Shown here: positions 25,755 through 34,154 of the stretch, in pieces | How positions within the stretch are numbered: position 1 is the stretch's first letter | Layout: every line of letters begins with the position of its first letter | DNA from: Laspinema olomoucense D3b | GTDB taxonomy: Bacteria > Cyanobacteriota > Cyanobacteriia > Cyanobacteriales > Laspinemataceae | Reading direction: 5' to 3' | DNA: 64,000 bases | Assembly: GCF_025370785.1 (NCBI RefSeq) | Contig: NZ_JAMXFA010000003.1 | Location: 186,001-250,000, forward strand | The notes under the pieces: model-generated | Seen by the model: the letters and a program-made list of their open reading frames with translations, nothing else | The model's database searches: none | Told to the model about the DNA's origin: nothing | Position numbers and translations under genes: made by a program

Positions 25755-26105
25755 ATGCCCCTGATTAAAGTTAAAACCTCTGTATCCGCACCGGAAACCG
25801 CTGAAATCCAGACCCTGCTCAAGGGACTTTCCTCCAGCTTGGCGAAGCATCTGGGGAAACCTGAATCCTATGTGATGACGGCGTTTAATGCGGATGTCCC
25901 GATGACATTTGCCGGAACTTTTGACCCGGTATGCTACATCGAGGTCAAGAGTGTGGGGACGATCCGTCCGGAACAAACCCAGTCGATGAGCAAAGATTTT
26001 TGCAATAAGATTCACCAGGCGATCGGGGTTCCGCAAAATCGGATCTATATCGAATTTACCGACGCCGAGGGTTCCATGTGGGGCTGGAATGGCTCCACGT
26101 TTTAA
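25755..26105 (+). CDS. MIF / phenylpyruvate tautomerase family protein
   Basis: 116 residues, the usual length. The catalytic Pro follows the initiator Met (MPLIKVKTS). Other family features are the Lys near residue 33, YVMTAF (53-58) and the C-terminal NRIYIEFTDAEGSMWGWNGSTF-like end (the last residues WGWNGSTF are nearly invariant). Members form trimers and catalyse keto-enol tautomerisation; the natural substrate in cyanobacteria is not known. The gene sits directly behind the flavin reductase gene. Confidence 0.9.
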   Translation: MPLIKVKTSVSAPETAEIQTLLKGLSSSLAKHLGKPESYVMTAFNADVPMTFAGTFDPVCYIEVKSVGTIRPEQTQSMSKDFCNKIHQAIGVPQNRIYIEFTDAEGSMWGWNGSTF

Positions 26106-26180
26106 ATTTTAGCCGGATTCAGGATGGTCCACTGTTAGTTCAGGGCTAGGACCTCGGTGTCCAATTCAATTCGTCGGAGT

Positions 26181-26246
26181 AGAAACCGGGTTTCTGACCC
26201 TATTTTGTTGCCCATGAGCAGAAATTTGGTCAAGAAACCCGGTTTG
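26181..26246. repeat. Interspersed inverted repeat (AGAAACC/GGTTTCT family)
   Basis: Arms AGAAACCGGGTTTCTG and CAAGAAACCCGGTTTG about 30 bases apart. Same family as at 14471 and elsewhere in the window. Confidence 0.7.
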
Positions 26247-26386
26247 TCTGACGGTGACTGGAGGGCAGGATTGAGGGTGACTTTTTTGAAGAGTTGGGGG
26301 AGATGGAAAGGCGATCGCCTAAAACTCTGAGAAGCTCACTCCCTCGCCAACGGATTTCCGACTCTATACTGGAGGGGGTCGAAAAT

Positions 26387-26404
26387 GTTGTAAATCTTTA
26401 CAAC
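26387..26404. promoter_or_regulatory. Perfect palindrome upstream of Gfo/Idh/MocA gene
   Basis: GTTGTAAA and TTTACAAC are separated by two bases. It lies about 105 bases before the ATG, a likely operator for an unknown dimeric regulator. The rest of 26106-26509 holds the inverted repeat at 26181 and no ORF. Confidence 0.4.
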
Positions 26405-26509
26405 TGGATCGCCTGTGATACTATCGGGTTGGTATGCGAGGCCAGATGCCTGTCAAGCGGCTCTGACTAATGGTGGTGGAGGAGACATCAAGGAGTGCAA
26501 AATAATCCC

Positions 26510-27589
26510 ATGAAAGCTCGGCAAGTGAATCATCATAACCTAAAAAGTCAACCGGAACCCTTGCGAATTGGGGTGATCGGCGTGGGCAGTATGGGACAGC
26601 ATCATACCCGCGTTCTGAGCTTGCTCAAAGATATTGAATTAGTCGGGGTAGCTGATGTTAATGTAGAGCGTGGACTCGACATTGCCAGTAAATATCGAAT
26701 TCGCTTTTTTGAAGATTATCAAGATTTGCTGCCTCATGTGGATGCGGTTTGTATTGCGGTTCCCACGCGCCTGCATCATACGGTCGGAATGACTTGCCTG
26801 CAGTCGGGGGTTCATGTGTTAATTGAAAAACCGATCGCCGCCAGTATTGCTGAAGCCGAATCCCTGGTGAATGAGGCAGCAGAGTCGGGATGTATTCTGC
26901 AAGTGGGTCATATTGAACGGTTTAATCCGGCATTCCAGGAATTGAGCAAGGTTCTCAAAACTGAACAAGTGCTGGCGATCGAAGCTCACCGCATGAGTCC
27001 CTACAGCGATCGGGCAAACGATGTCTCCGTCGTCTTGGATTTAATGATCCACGACATCGACCTCATTTTAGAATTAGCTGCCGCCCCCGTCGTGCGATTA
27101 ACCGCCAGTGGTAGTCGCACCAGTCAAGACACCTCGCAAGCCAATTCTTATTTAGATTATGTCACTGCCACCTTGGGATTTGCCAATGGCGTAATTGCCA
27201 CCGTCACCGCCAGTAAAGTCACCCACCGCAAATTACGACGCATCGTCACCCATTGCAAAAATTCCCTAACCGAAGCCGATTTTCTCAACAATGAAATTTT
27301 AATCCACCGGAAAACCACAGCGAATTATAGGACCGAATATGGTCAAGTGCTGTACCGCCAAGATGGCTTAATCGAAAAAGTTTATACCAGTAATATTGAA
27401 CCCTTACACGCCGAATTAGAACACTTTATTAGTTGCGTTCGCGGTGGCAATAAACCCTCTGTCGGCGGAGAACAAGCCCTCAAAGCGCTCAGATTAGCTA
27501 GTTTAATCGAGCAAATGGCCCTCGATGGTCAAGTCTGGAATGTGGATAATTTAGAGTTCGTCAAACCCACTGGAGTCAGTTTTGGGTAA
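26510..27589 (+). CDS. Gfo/Idh/MocA family NAD(P)-dependent oxidoreductase
   Basis: About 359 residues. The ATG at 26510 is used; a GTG at 26495 is in frame but AGGA touches it, leaving no normal spacing. The Rossmann motif is GVIGVGSMGQHHTRVL, followed by the family markers IAVPTRLHH, VLIEKPIA and the GHIERFNPAF motif, and the C-terminal domain has DLMIHDIDLILEL. Enzymes of this family oxidise or reduce sugars, often nucleotide-sugars or inositol; the substrate cannot be read from the sequence. In the second domain the Asp and His of HDID are candidates for catalysis. It is a lone gene. Confidence 0.9.
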   Translation: MKARQVNHHNLKSQPEPLRIGVIGVGSMGQHHTRVLSLLKDIELVGVADVNVERGLDIASKYRIRFFEDYQDLLPHVDAVCIAVPTRLHHTVGMTCLQSGVHVLIEKPIAASIAEAESLVNEAAESGCILQVGHIERFNPAFQELSKVLKTEQVLAIEAHRMSPYSDRANDVSVVLDLMIHDIDLILELAAAPVVRLTASGSRTSQDTSQANSYLDYVTATLGFANGVIATVTASKVTHRKLRRIVTHCKNSLTEADFLNNEILIHRKTTANYRTEYGQVLYRQDGLIEKVYTSNIEPLHAELEHFISCVRGGNKPSVGGEQALKALRLASLIEQMALDGQVWNVDNLEFVKPTGVSFG

Positions 27590-27639
27590 CGCGAACCCAC
27601 CTCGTAGAGTGGCAATACATCCTTAACTAACTATCAATC

Positions 27640-27813
27640 ATGAAAATCCCCATTGAGATTGATGAACAACTGATTGCTGAGGCTCTAGCCTTGAGTAACT
27701 TTTCCACTGAAAATCAATTAATAGAAGATGCTTTGCGGGAATACATTCAACGGCGTCAGCAACAGAAAATATTAGAATTATTTGGGACCATAGATTATGA
27801 AGACAACTGTTGA
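27640..27813 (+). CDS. Orphan VapB-like (type II) antitoxin
   Basis: 57 residues: a beta strand MKIPIEIDEQLIAEAL, then helices (FSTENQLIEDALREYIQRRQ) and the tail ILELFGTIDYEDN. This is the ribbon-helix-helix VapB pattern, in which the GxIDxxxD tail masks the PIN toxin. In working loci vapC overlaps this stop. Here the ATG overlapping it runs only nine codons, so the expected toxin is missing. The next PIN gene is at 28263, behind a STAS-like gene, and is not of usual VapC form. The gene is too short for many ORF callers. Confidence 0.7.
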   Translation: MKIPIEIDEQLIAEALALSNFSTENQLIEDALREYIQRRQQQKILELFGTIDYEDNC

Positions 27814-27915
27814 GGGGATATAGGTTAGCCTTATCCTAAATTGTGACGAATCCTATTAACCAAGTTTTAACTAATAATCGGTGACGCACCACTTTTTCAA
27901 GGGAGGTTTGAAGGT

Positions 27916-28263
27916 ATGATATATGACATTTACAGTTTAATCGGCGAAAACTGCATGACCCCGAATGACGGTCAAAAAATCTATGACAAGATCCATCCGC
28001 AATTAGTGGCGGGTCGTCCCGTGGAACTAGACTTTTCTAAGGTGAAGATTTTTGCGTCTCCCTTTTTTAATTTTGCAATTGGACAACTTCTCAGAGATAT
28101 CCAACTCAACGAACTCAATTGTCTTCTAAAAGTATCTAACTTAAATCTAGTGGGCCAGCAGGTACTCAAGCAAGTCATTGAAAACTCGAAGCGTTACTAT
28201 TCTGATGACAAGATCCGCGAGGCAGTAGATGCAGTGATGCGTGAACAGGCAGAGAGTGTCTAA
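27916..28263 (+). CDS. STAS-like (DUF4325-type) protein
   Basis: 115 residues with a good ribosome site (GGAGG nine bases before the ATG). The fold pattern is STAS-like: a strand GRPVELDFSKVKIFASPFFNFAIGQLL, then a strand LLKVSNLN and a helix VGQQVLKQVIENSKRYY. The FASPFFNFAIGQL segment matches the FxSxSFxxE region of the DUF4325/STAS-like family, which normally works as a regulatory switch partner. The stop codon overlaps the start of the PIN gene by one base (TAATG), implying translational coupling. In other genomes I know this family next to ATP-binding proteins; the partner here is a PIN nuclease. Confidence 0.7.
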   Translation: MIYDIYSLIGENCMTPNDGQKIYDKIHPQLVAGRPVELDFSKVKIFASPFFNFAIGQLLRDIQLNELNCLLKVSNLNLVGQQVLKQVIENSKRYYSDDKIREAVDAVMREQAESV

Positions 28264-28898
28264 TGGCAGTTAACTACACCGTTAAATCTGAGGTGGTTGA
28301 TATCCGATCTGACTCCCCAAGATCCGAGGATATTTTTTTAGTAGACACAAATGTGTGGTATTGGCTGACTTATTCTTCAGCCAGTACATCACCTTCTTCC
28401 GGGAAGATATCACGGACTTCTTACCAAATCAAACACTATCCCAAATATCTGCAAAAAGCAATTTCTACTCAATCTTTGCTGGCTTATATGGGATTATCCT
28501 TGGCTGAATTAGCACATTTAATCGAAAAAACCGAAAGAGAAATTTTTATTAAATCATACGGAGTCATCCCCGCCAAGGAATACCGACATAATTACCCAAC
28601 GCAAAGGTCTAAAGTTATCTCTGAAGTGCAAGCAGCCTGGAGTCAAGTTAAAGCGATCGCCACGCCGATTACTCTCACTCTGGATCAAGTGACAACAGAT
28701 GCAGCTTTAAATCGGTTTAGTTTAGAATTACTGGATGGCTACGATTTATTTTTTCTTGAAACGATGCAGAAAGAAGGGATATCTCAGGTGATTACCGATG
28801 ACGGTGATTTTGTGACTGTTCCCGGAATCAAAGTATTTACAGCCAATCACAATGTCATTAATCAGGCGAAAAATCAAGGCAGATTTTTGGTAAGATAA
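28263..28898 (+). CDS. PIN-domain protein (putative ribonuclease) coupled to STAS-like protein
   Basis: 211 residues, longer than a typical VapC (about 130). PIN acidic residues are seen at LVDTNVWYWL (first Asp), LAELAHLIE (Glu), DGYDLFFLETM (Asp) and VITDDGDFVTV (Asp). An insert of about 100 residues lies between the first and second acidic motifs, including a basic YRHNYPTQRSK stretch. The start overlaps the STAS-like stop, so both products are probably made together, as in toxin-antitoxin pairs. Whether the nuclease is active and whether the STAS partner restrains it is inference. No other partner is found downstream. Confidence 0.75.
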   Translation: MAVNYTVKSEVVDIRSDSPRSEDIFLVDTNVWYWLTYSSASTSPSSGKISRTSYQIKHYPKYLQKAISTQSLLAYMGLSLAELAHLIEKTEREIFIKSYGVIPAKEYRHNYPTQRSKVISEVQAAWSQVKAIATPITLTLDQVTTDAALNRFSLELLDGYDLFFLETMQKEGISQVITDDGDFVTVPGIKVFTANHNVINQAKNQGRFLVR

Positions 28899-29031
28899 GA
28901 ACAGGAAACAGTCCGAACCCAGTCAGATGACCTTCAGAATCATAAACCACACCCTGCATCATCCTGGGTTTCTCCGACTCCTTGCACCAAAACGATCAAC
29001 AGCCCGATGTCCGATGCGAACTATGTAGAAG

Positions 29032-30750
29032 TTAGTTTTTTAGCAAATCTTTTAAAATTTCCAGTAACGGAGGTAGCGATTCAGAAAAGGGAACCTGTTG
29101 ATAAATCATCCATCCTATCCCTAATCCTATAGACAGAGTAATTGACTGCAAAACAATATTTTTACTGTCATATTTTTGGGTATTTTTAAAAATGCATACA
29201 AACAGTAAGCAAAAGAAAATAATTGAAAATACAATAGGGAAAAACCAAAAAGTTAATACAGTAGCGATGAAGTCTGAATGTAAATTTAAGTTTAAATAAA
29301 TATTAATTTGTTTTTGAGTGTCAAAAATAACTGGGTAAACTCCCATAAATGTAATTTTTTGTAGAAAAATAAATAAGCCAGCCCAAATAAATACAAAAAT
29401 TTTATTCTTAACAGCCTTAAAAATAAGTGTTGAAATCACAAAAAAAATCATCAAAATTCCGAAAATTATAAGCTCTCGATTCCAAGGGCTAATACAATAC
29501 CCCATGAAAGCAAAAGAAATTAAATTCAAGGTAAAACCCTTCCAAGGAAAACTGCTACTCAAGCTCCATAAAGCTTCTCCAAGCGCCTGAAATCCAGACA
29601 AAACCCTTTCAAAAACATAGGCTATTCCTCCGAAAATAAAGCTCAAGACACTCCCCCTGCCAGAGCCTGGAATTACCCCAAAAAACCCAGACACAAAAGT
29701 CGTCCTCATCACACCTAAGATATCCCCAACAAAGTTAAAGGTATTTAATATAAAAGTGGGGGCTGTTTTCTGGAATTTCCCCATCAATATTTTCGGAGGT
29801 AATTGCGATAAAATTGAAAAATTTGACCGAGTATAGTATTGAGGCTGTAATTGTTTTTCTAATCCCTGGATTGCCGATAAAATCACCGTAGTGTTGGCCG
29901 GTCTTTTATTCACATCATGCTGCATCAATTCATCCAAAAAATCCCGCAACGGTTTAGCATATCCCGAAGCGGTCTGTTGCCACTGCAACCCTTGGGTGAT
30001 ACTGTCCTCAAACTCTCTGGGGGTTTTTCCAGTCAGTAAAAACACAAAAGTTCGACCCAAGGCAAAAAAATCAGAACGGGGTTCAGCACGACCCTGTTGC
30101 TGCTCGTAGGGAGTATAACCCACGGAATTAATGCTCGTTCCTGGTTTGCCCTGTTGTTTGCACAAATAGGTCAAGGTTTCTTCTCGGGCTGTTCCGAAAT
30201 CAATCAGGACTAACTTACCATCAGTGCCCAGCATGATATTCTCGGGTTTGATGTCTCGATGAAAATAATTAGCCCGATGCACTACATTGAGAATTACTAC
30301 TAATTGCCGCAACCATAGCAAAGTGGCTGGTTCGGAAATGGGCTGAAAGTTGCGTTTTTTGAGATAATCATAGAGGTTTTGCCCTTCTATATAGTCCATA
30401 ATCAGACAGTGAAGAGGGGAAGAACTGCCTTGAAGAAGATAGGTAAAAGGGGAGGGGTGTTTGACTTTAGGAATACCGGGATGAGCGAGCTTTTTTAAAA
30501 CTTCCGCTTCTTGCTTAAATAGCTCGATCGCTTTTGGGGCAGTATTATGCAGGACTTTTAAGACATATTTTGACCCGGCATCACTGATCAGGTAGGTTGT
30601 ACCAAATCCTCCTGTCCCCAATTTTTCCAGGACTCGATAGATGTCCAAAATGAGCAGAGGAGAACCACAGCCACTGCAATAGAGACTCTGAGCTTGATGG
30701 ACTCCCGTTTGGGCTTTGCGGCAGGAGGGGTTAATACATAGACTCATCAA
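29032..30750 (-). CDS. Zinc-ribbon Ser/Thr protein kinase with C-terminal membrane helices
   Basis: 572 residues. Residues 5-28 hold a zinc ribbon (Cys5, Cys10, Cys25, Cys28). The kinase domain follows with GTGGFG (45-50), VLK (Lys65), Glu81 in KQEAEVLKKL, HRDIKPEN (164-171) and DFG (184-186), so it looks catalytically intact. The activation segment ends in GYTPYEQ. From about residue 330 there are about six hydrophobic segments, placing the kinase at the membrane. This is a typical cyanobacterial Hanks-type kinase with the 4-Cys head. A small frame overlaps its start by four bases at the 5' side. Substrates are unknown. Confidence 0.9.
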   Translation of the reverse strand: MMSLCINPSCRKAQTGVHQAQSLYCSGCGSPLLILDIYRVLEKLGTGGFGTTYLISDAGSKYVLKVLHNTAPKAIELFKQEAEVLKKLAHPGIPKVKHPSPFTYLLQGSSSPLHCLIMDYIEGQNLYDYLKKRNFQPISEPATLLWLRQLVVILNVVHRANYFHRDIKPENIMLGTDGKLVLIDFGTAREETLTYLCKQQGKPGTSINSVGYTPYEQQQGRAEPRSDFFALGRTFVFLLTGKTPREFEDSITQGLQWQQTASGYAKPLRDFLDELMQHDVNKRPANTTVILSAIQGLEKQLQPQYYTRSNFSILSQLPPKILMGKFQKTAPTFILNTFNFVGDILGVMRTTFVSGFFGVIPGSGRGSVLSFIFGGIAYVFERVLSGFQALGEALWSLSSSFPWKGFTLNLISFAFMGYCISPWNRELIIFGILMIFFVISTLIFKAVKNKIFVFIWAGLFIFLQKITFMGVYPVIFDTQKQINIYLNLNLHSDFIATVLTFWFFPIVFSIIFFCLLFVCIFKNTQKYDSKNIVLQSITLSIGLGIGWMIYQQVPFSESLPPLLEILKDLLKN

Positions 30751-30950
30751 GATTCCTCCAAAGGATAGTGGGGTTGGTTTCGCGCTTGGGTTAGGTAATC
30801 TTCTCGGGCGAGAAATGGGGCCAGGTTGGTTTTGGTGAGTTGGGGGTAGCGTTCCTGAGTGAGTTGCGGGGACACCAGATTCACCGAGTTTGGGTGGGGT
30901 TTGGGGGTGATTTTCTCGAAGGGGTGGTTGGGTATTCCGGGGGTGTGCAT
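30747..30950 (-). CDS. Possible small protein upstream of the kinase (weak)
   Basis: A 67-codon frame whose TGA overlaps the kinase ATG (ATGA), a spacing typical of coupled genes. The product is polar and Pro-rich at first, then helical (SPQLTQERYPQLTKTNLAPFLAREDYLTQ). I do not recognise it. It could be a short regulatory protein for the kinase, the tail of a decayed gene, or chance. The overlap is the main support. Confidence 0.35.
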   Translation of the reverse strand: MHTPGIPNHPFEKITPKPHPNSVNLVSPQLTQERYPQLTKTNLAPFLAREDYLTQARNQPHYPLEES

Positions 30951-31137
30951 GAGGGCGATTTCCCCGCGATGGGGGTTAAGTCATGATTCTGTGTCCAGAC
31001 GTTGCGATTCAGGGCGTAAGGTATCAATAATCATATTTGCAGTATTCCCCGCTACGACCCGGCCTAACCCCTACGCTAAAAAAATGCCTCTAGCTCATTT
31101 TTTTAAAATCTGCGTAAGTCCTGACCCCTAATCAATA

Positions 31138-31173
31138 AATGGAGGGGCGATTCATGTTCTCGCCCCTCCATTT
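31138..31173. terminator. Strong hairpin after pntB
   Basis: Arms AAATGGAGGGGCGA and TCGCCCCTCCATTT (perfect, about 13-14 bp) around a nine-base loop, 40 bases past the pntB stop. On the minus strand the 3' arm ends in ATTT. It is the likely end of the pnt transcript. Near-copies of TGTAAGTCCT lie on both sides (31111 and 31193). Confidence 0.6.
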
Positions 31174-31211
31174 AAGCTTGATTCTGCAAGACTGTGTAAG
31201 TCCTAATTCAC

Positions 31212-32618
31212 TTACAACTGCTTGACTTCAGAAACTAACTTGGTAATCACCTCTTTCGCACTACCAAACAGCATCATAGTCTTATCTTTGTAGAACAAAT
31301 CATTGTCAATCCCGGCAAATCCGGTACTCATTCCCCGTTTGATGACAATGGTATGACTCGCTTTATCTACTTCCAAAATGGGCATTCCGTAGATGGGACT
31401 GCCCGCATTGTCTCGGGCGGCAGGATTGACCACATCGTTTGCGCCAATGACTAGGGCGACATCAGTGCGATCGAATTCGGCATTGATATCTTCCATGTCA
31501 TACAACTGTTCGTAAGGCACATTGGCCTCGGCCAGTAACACATTCATGTGTCCAGGCATCCGACCCGCTACGGGGTGAATGGCATATTTGACTTCTACAC
31601 CCAATCGGTCTAATTGGTCGGCTAATTCTCGGACGGCGTGTTGCGCTTGGGCGACGGCCATGCCATATCCGGGAACGATGACGACGGAACGGGCATATCC
31701 TAACATCATCGCACTTTCTTCCGAGTCGATGGAGCGCACGGTTTTATCACCCATGTCCCCAGCAGCAGCGACAGAACCACCATCGTCCCCGGTTCCGAAG
31801 GCGGCAAACAGGACGTTGGTCAGCGATCGGTTCATCGCTTTACACATAATCACGGTTAGGATGATCCCCGAGGCACCGACTAAGGCACCGGCGACGATCA
31901 ACATATTATTCATGACCACGAAACCGGCAGCGGATGCCGCTAAACCCGAAAACGAGTTTAACAGGGAAATCACCACGGGCATATCCCCACCGCCAATGGG
32001 AATCACGAACATCACACCCAGGACTAAGGAAACGCCGGTTAAGGCCAAAAATACTGGGGTATTTAAGGGATTGAAGGCTAAATATACACTGCCAACGAGG
32101 AAGCCGCCGAAGAGGAGGGCGTTGACAGGTTGCTGCAAGGGAAAGGTGATGGGTCTGCCGGTGACGAGTCCTTGCAGTTTAGCAAAGGCCATGAGAGAAC
32201 CTGTAAAGGTAATTCCCCCGATTAAGATGCCGAGTAAGGCGGTGATGGTGGTATCCAGAGGTGGTTGCTGGGATGTTTGATAGTAGCGCCAGAATTCACC
32301 GACGGCAATTAGGGCAGAGGCAGCACCCCCAAACCCGTTGAAGAGACCGACCATCTGCGGCATGGCGGTCATTTCCACTTTCTGGGCGGAGACAACTCCA
32401 ATTACGGACCCGATCGCAATCCCGATCAAAATCATCTCGTAATTGAGCACTTGGCGATCGAGTAGGGTGGCAACGATCGCCAACAACATCCCCACGGATG
32501 CTAATAAATTTCCGTTGCGGGCCGTCGCCGGTGAACTCAACTGTTTCAAACCGACGAAAAATAAGGATGATGCTACTAAATAGCTTAACTGTATTCCGGT
32601 TGGGATTAAGTCGCTCAT
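31212..32618 (-). CDS. pntB: NAD(P) transhydrogenase beta subunit PntB
   Basis: 468 residues, the usual length. Together with the two alpha parts it couples hydride transfer between NADH and NADP to proton movement across the membrane. Seen: about eight or nine membrane helices in the first 290 residues, then the NADP-binding domain III with VIVPGYGMAVAQAQH, KYAIHPVAGRMPGHMNVLLAEA and RDNAGSPIYGMPILEV. The start overlaps the stop of the preceding gene (ATGA), and GAGG lies seven bases upstream. It is the last gene of the pnt operon. Confidence 0.97.
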   Translation of the reverse strand: MSDLIPTGIQLSYLVASSLFFVGLKQLSSPATARNGNLLASVGMLLAIVATLLDRQVLNYEMILIGIAIGSVIGVVSAQKVEMTAMPQMVGLFNGFGGAASALIAVGEFWRYYQTSQQPPLDTTITALLGILIGGITFTGSLMAFAKLQGLVTGRPITFPLQQPVNALLFGGFLVGSVYLAFNPLNTPVFLALTGVSLVLGVMFVIPIGGGDMPVVISLLNSFSGLAASAAGFVVMNNMLIVAGALVGASGIILTVIMCKAMNRSLTNVLFAAFGTGDDGGSVAAAGDMGDKTVRSIDSEESAMMLGYARSVVIVPGYGMAVAQAQHAVRELADQLDRLGVEVKYAIHPVAGRMPGHMNVLLAEANVPYEQLYDMEDINAEFDRTDVALVIGANDVVNPAARDNAGSPIYGMPILEVDKASHTIVIKRGMSTGFAGIDNDLFYKDKTMMLFGSAKEVITKLVSEVKQL

Positions 32619-32908
32619 GCTTTCACCTCTTTTTTCTTGAACATTTGCAACATCCGATCGGTCACGAGAAATCCACCGACGACGTTAATGGTGGCAAACA
32701 CTACGGCAATTAATCCTAAAATCACCGTCACGCTCCAATCCCGGTCTCCCGCTATGATAATGGCTCCTAACAGGGCAATCCCGGAAATCGCATTTGCCCC
32801 GGACATTAAGGGAGTATGCAGAGTGGGTGGTACTTTGTTGATAACTTCAAATCCAGCAAATGAAGCCAGAACAAACACGAATAAAGCAGAAATGATGGCT
32901 TCCGTCAT
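32615..32908 (-). CDS. pntA2: NAD(P) transhydrogenase alpha subunit, membrane part (PntA2)
   Basis: 97 residues with three or four membrane helices: EAIISALFVFVLASFAGFEV, HTPLMSGANAISGIALLGA, WSVTVILGLIAVVFATINVV and a basic tail (VTDRMLQMFKKKE). This is the domain IIa part of PntA, split off as its own gene as in other cyanobacteria. GANAIS-type residues contribute to the proton path. It lies 100 bases after pntA1 and overlaps pntB by four bases. Confidence 0.95.
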   Translation of the reverse strand: MTEAIISALFVFVLASFAGFEVINKVPPTLHTPLMSGANAISGIALLGAIIIAGDRDWSVTVILGLIAVVFATINVVGGFLVTDRMLQMFKKKEVKA

Positions 32909-33008
32909 CTTAATTTAATACTCCGGTTGATGGATGATTGGGAAAATTGCAACTCGGCAAATGAAGGATAAATTTTTGACTTTCATCTTTCATGTTCCTC
33001 GGCAAAAC

Positions 33009-34154
33009 TTACACTTTTCCCCCGACAACTTCTAACGCTTCCCGCACTCGGGAGTTGCGAATTTCATGACCGTGGGCAACGCAGGTACTGCCGATAATTT
33101 CGTCAGAAAAATCTAGGTTTAAGGCGTTGTCTTTAATCATGTACTGGATGAATGTGGCGATATTTTTGGAGTACATCTGAGAAGCATGGACCGGCATGGA
33201 AGCGGGTAAATTTATCGGACCCACAATGGTGACACCATTGCGAACGATATCTTTTCCGGCTTCGGTATAGGCGCAGTTGCCCCCTTGTTCCGCAGCTAAG
33301 TCCACGATCGCCGACCCGGGTTTCATCCGCGCAAACATTTCTTCGGTAATCAGTCGCGGCGCTTTTCTGCCGGGAACTTGAGCGGTTGTAATCACAATAT
33401 CCGCAGCCGCAACCGTATCGGAAAGCACTTCTTGGGTGCGCCGCTTGGATTCTTCGGAAATTTCTCGGGCATATCCCCCTTCTGCCACGGTTTCTTCGTC
33501 AAGTTTGACCTCTACGAATTTGGCCCCAAGACTTTGCACTTCTTCTTTCACCGCAGGGCGAATGTCGAAGGCTTCCACGACAGCCCCCAGACGACGGGCG
33601 GTGGCGATCGCCTGCAATCCTGCCACCCCTGCACCCATCACCAACACTTTCGCGGGTCGAATGGTGCCTGCCGCCGTGGTTAACATGGGGAAGAATTTCG
33701 GGGCTGTAGCAGCCGCCAGCAGGACGGCTTTATATCCGGCGATCGCCGCTTGGGAGGACAGCGCATCCATGCTTTGGGCTTTGGTGGTCCTGGGGATCAT
33801 TTCCATACTGAAAGCGGTGACCCCCCTTTGGGCAAGGCGATCGACAATGACTGGATTTGCCAGAGGATTCAGAAAGCTAACGATCGCACTGCCTTCGCGC
33901 AGTTTCTGAATTTCCTCTTCCCTCGGGGCCGCCACTTTTAGCAATAAGTCCGCTTCCCCCCACAATTGACCGCTATCGGCCACAATCTTAGCGCCAGCGG
34001 CTTCATAAGCGTCATCGTAAAAAAACGATTGCTCTCCCGCGCCAGCTTCCACGAAAATTTCTAGTCCGGCTTTAACTAACCGCGCCACCATATCTGGGAT
34101 TAAGGCAACACGACGTTCTCCCACTTCGATTTCTTTTGCTACGGCTATTTTCAT
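33009..34154 (-). CDS. pntA1: NAD(P) transhydrogenase alpha subunit, NAD-binding part (PntA1)
   Basis: 381 residues from the second ATG (34154), which stands five bases after AGGAG; the ATG at 34157 is too close to it. It is the soluble domain I. Seen: AKEIEVGERRVALIPD, the RQD-loop-type segment, SFLNPLANP, the NAD Rossmann motif VMGAGVAGLQAIATARRLGA (172-191) and VDLAAEQGGNC. The split into pntA1, pntA2 and pntB matches other cyanobacteria. It is the first gene of the operon. The upstream region from 34158 has no recognised operator. Confidence 0.96.
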   Translation of the reverse strand: MKIAVAKEIEVGERRVALIPDMVARLVKAGLEIFVEAGAGEQSFFYDDAYEAAGAKIVADSGQLWGEADLLLKVAAPREEEIQKLREGSAIVSFLNPLANPVIVDRLAQRGVTAFSMEMIPRTTKAQSMDALSSQAAIAGYKAVLLAAATAPKFFPMLTTAAGTIRPAKVLVMGAGVAGLQAIATARRLGAVVEAFDIRPAVKEEVQSLGAKFVEVKLDEETVAEGGYAREISEESKRRTQEVLSDTVAAADIVITTAQVPGRKAPRLITEEMFARMKPGSAIVDLAAEQGGNCAYTEAGKDIVRNGVTIVGPINLPASMPVHASQMYSKNIATFIQYMIKDNALNLDFSDEIIGSTCVAHGHEIRNSRVREALEVVGGKV

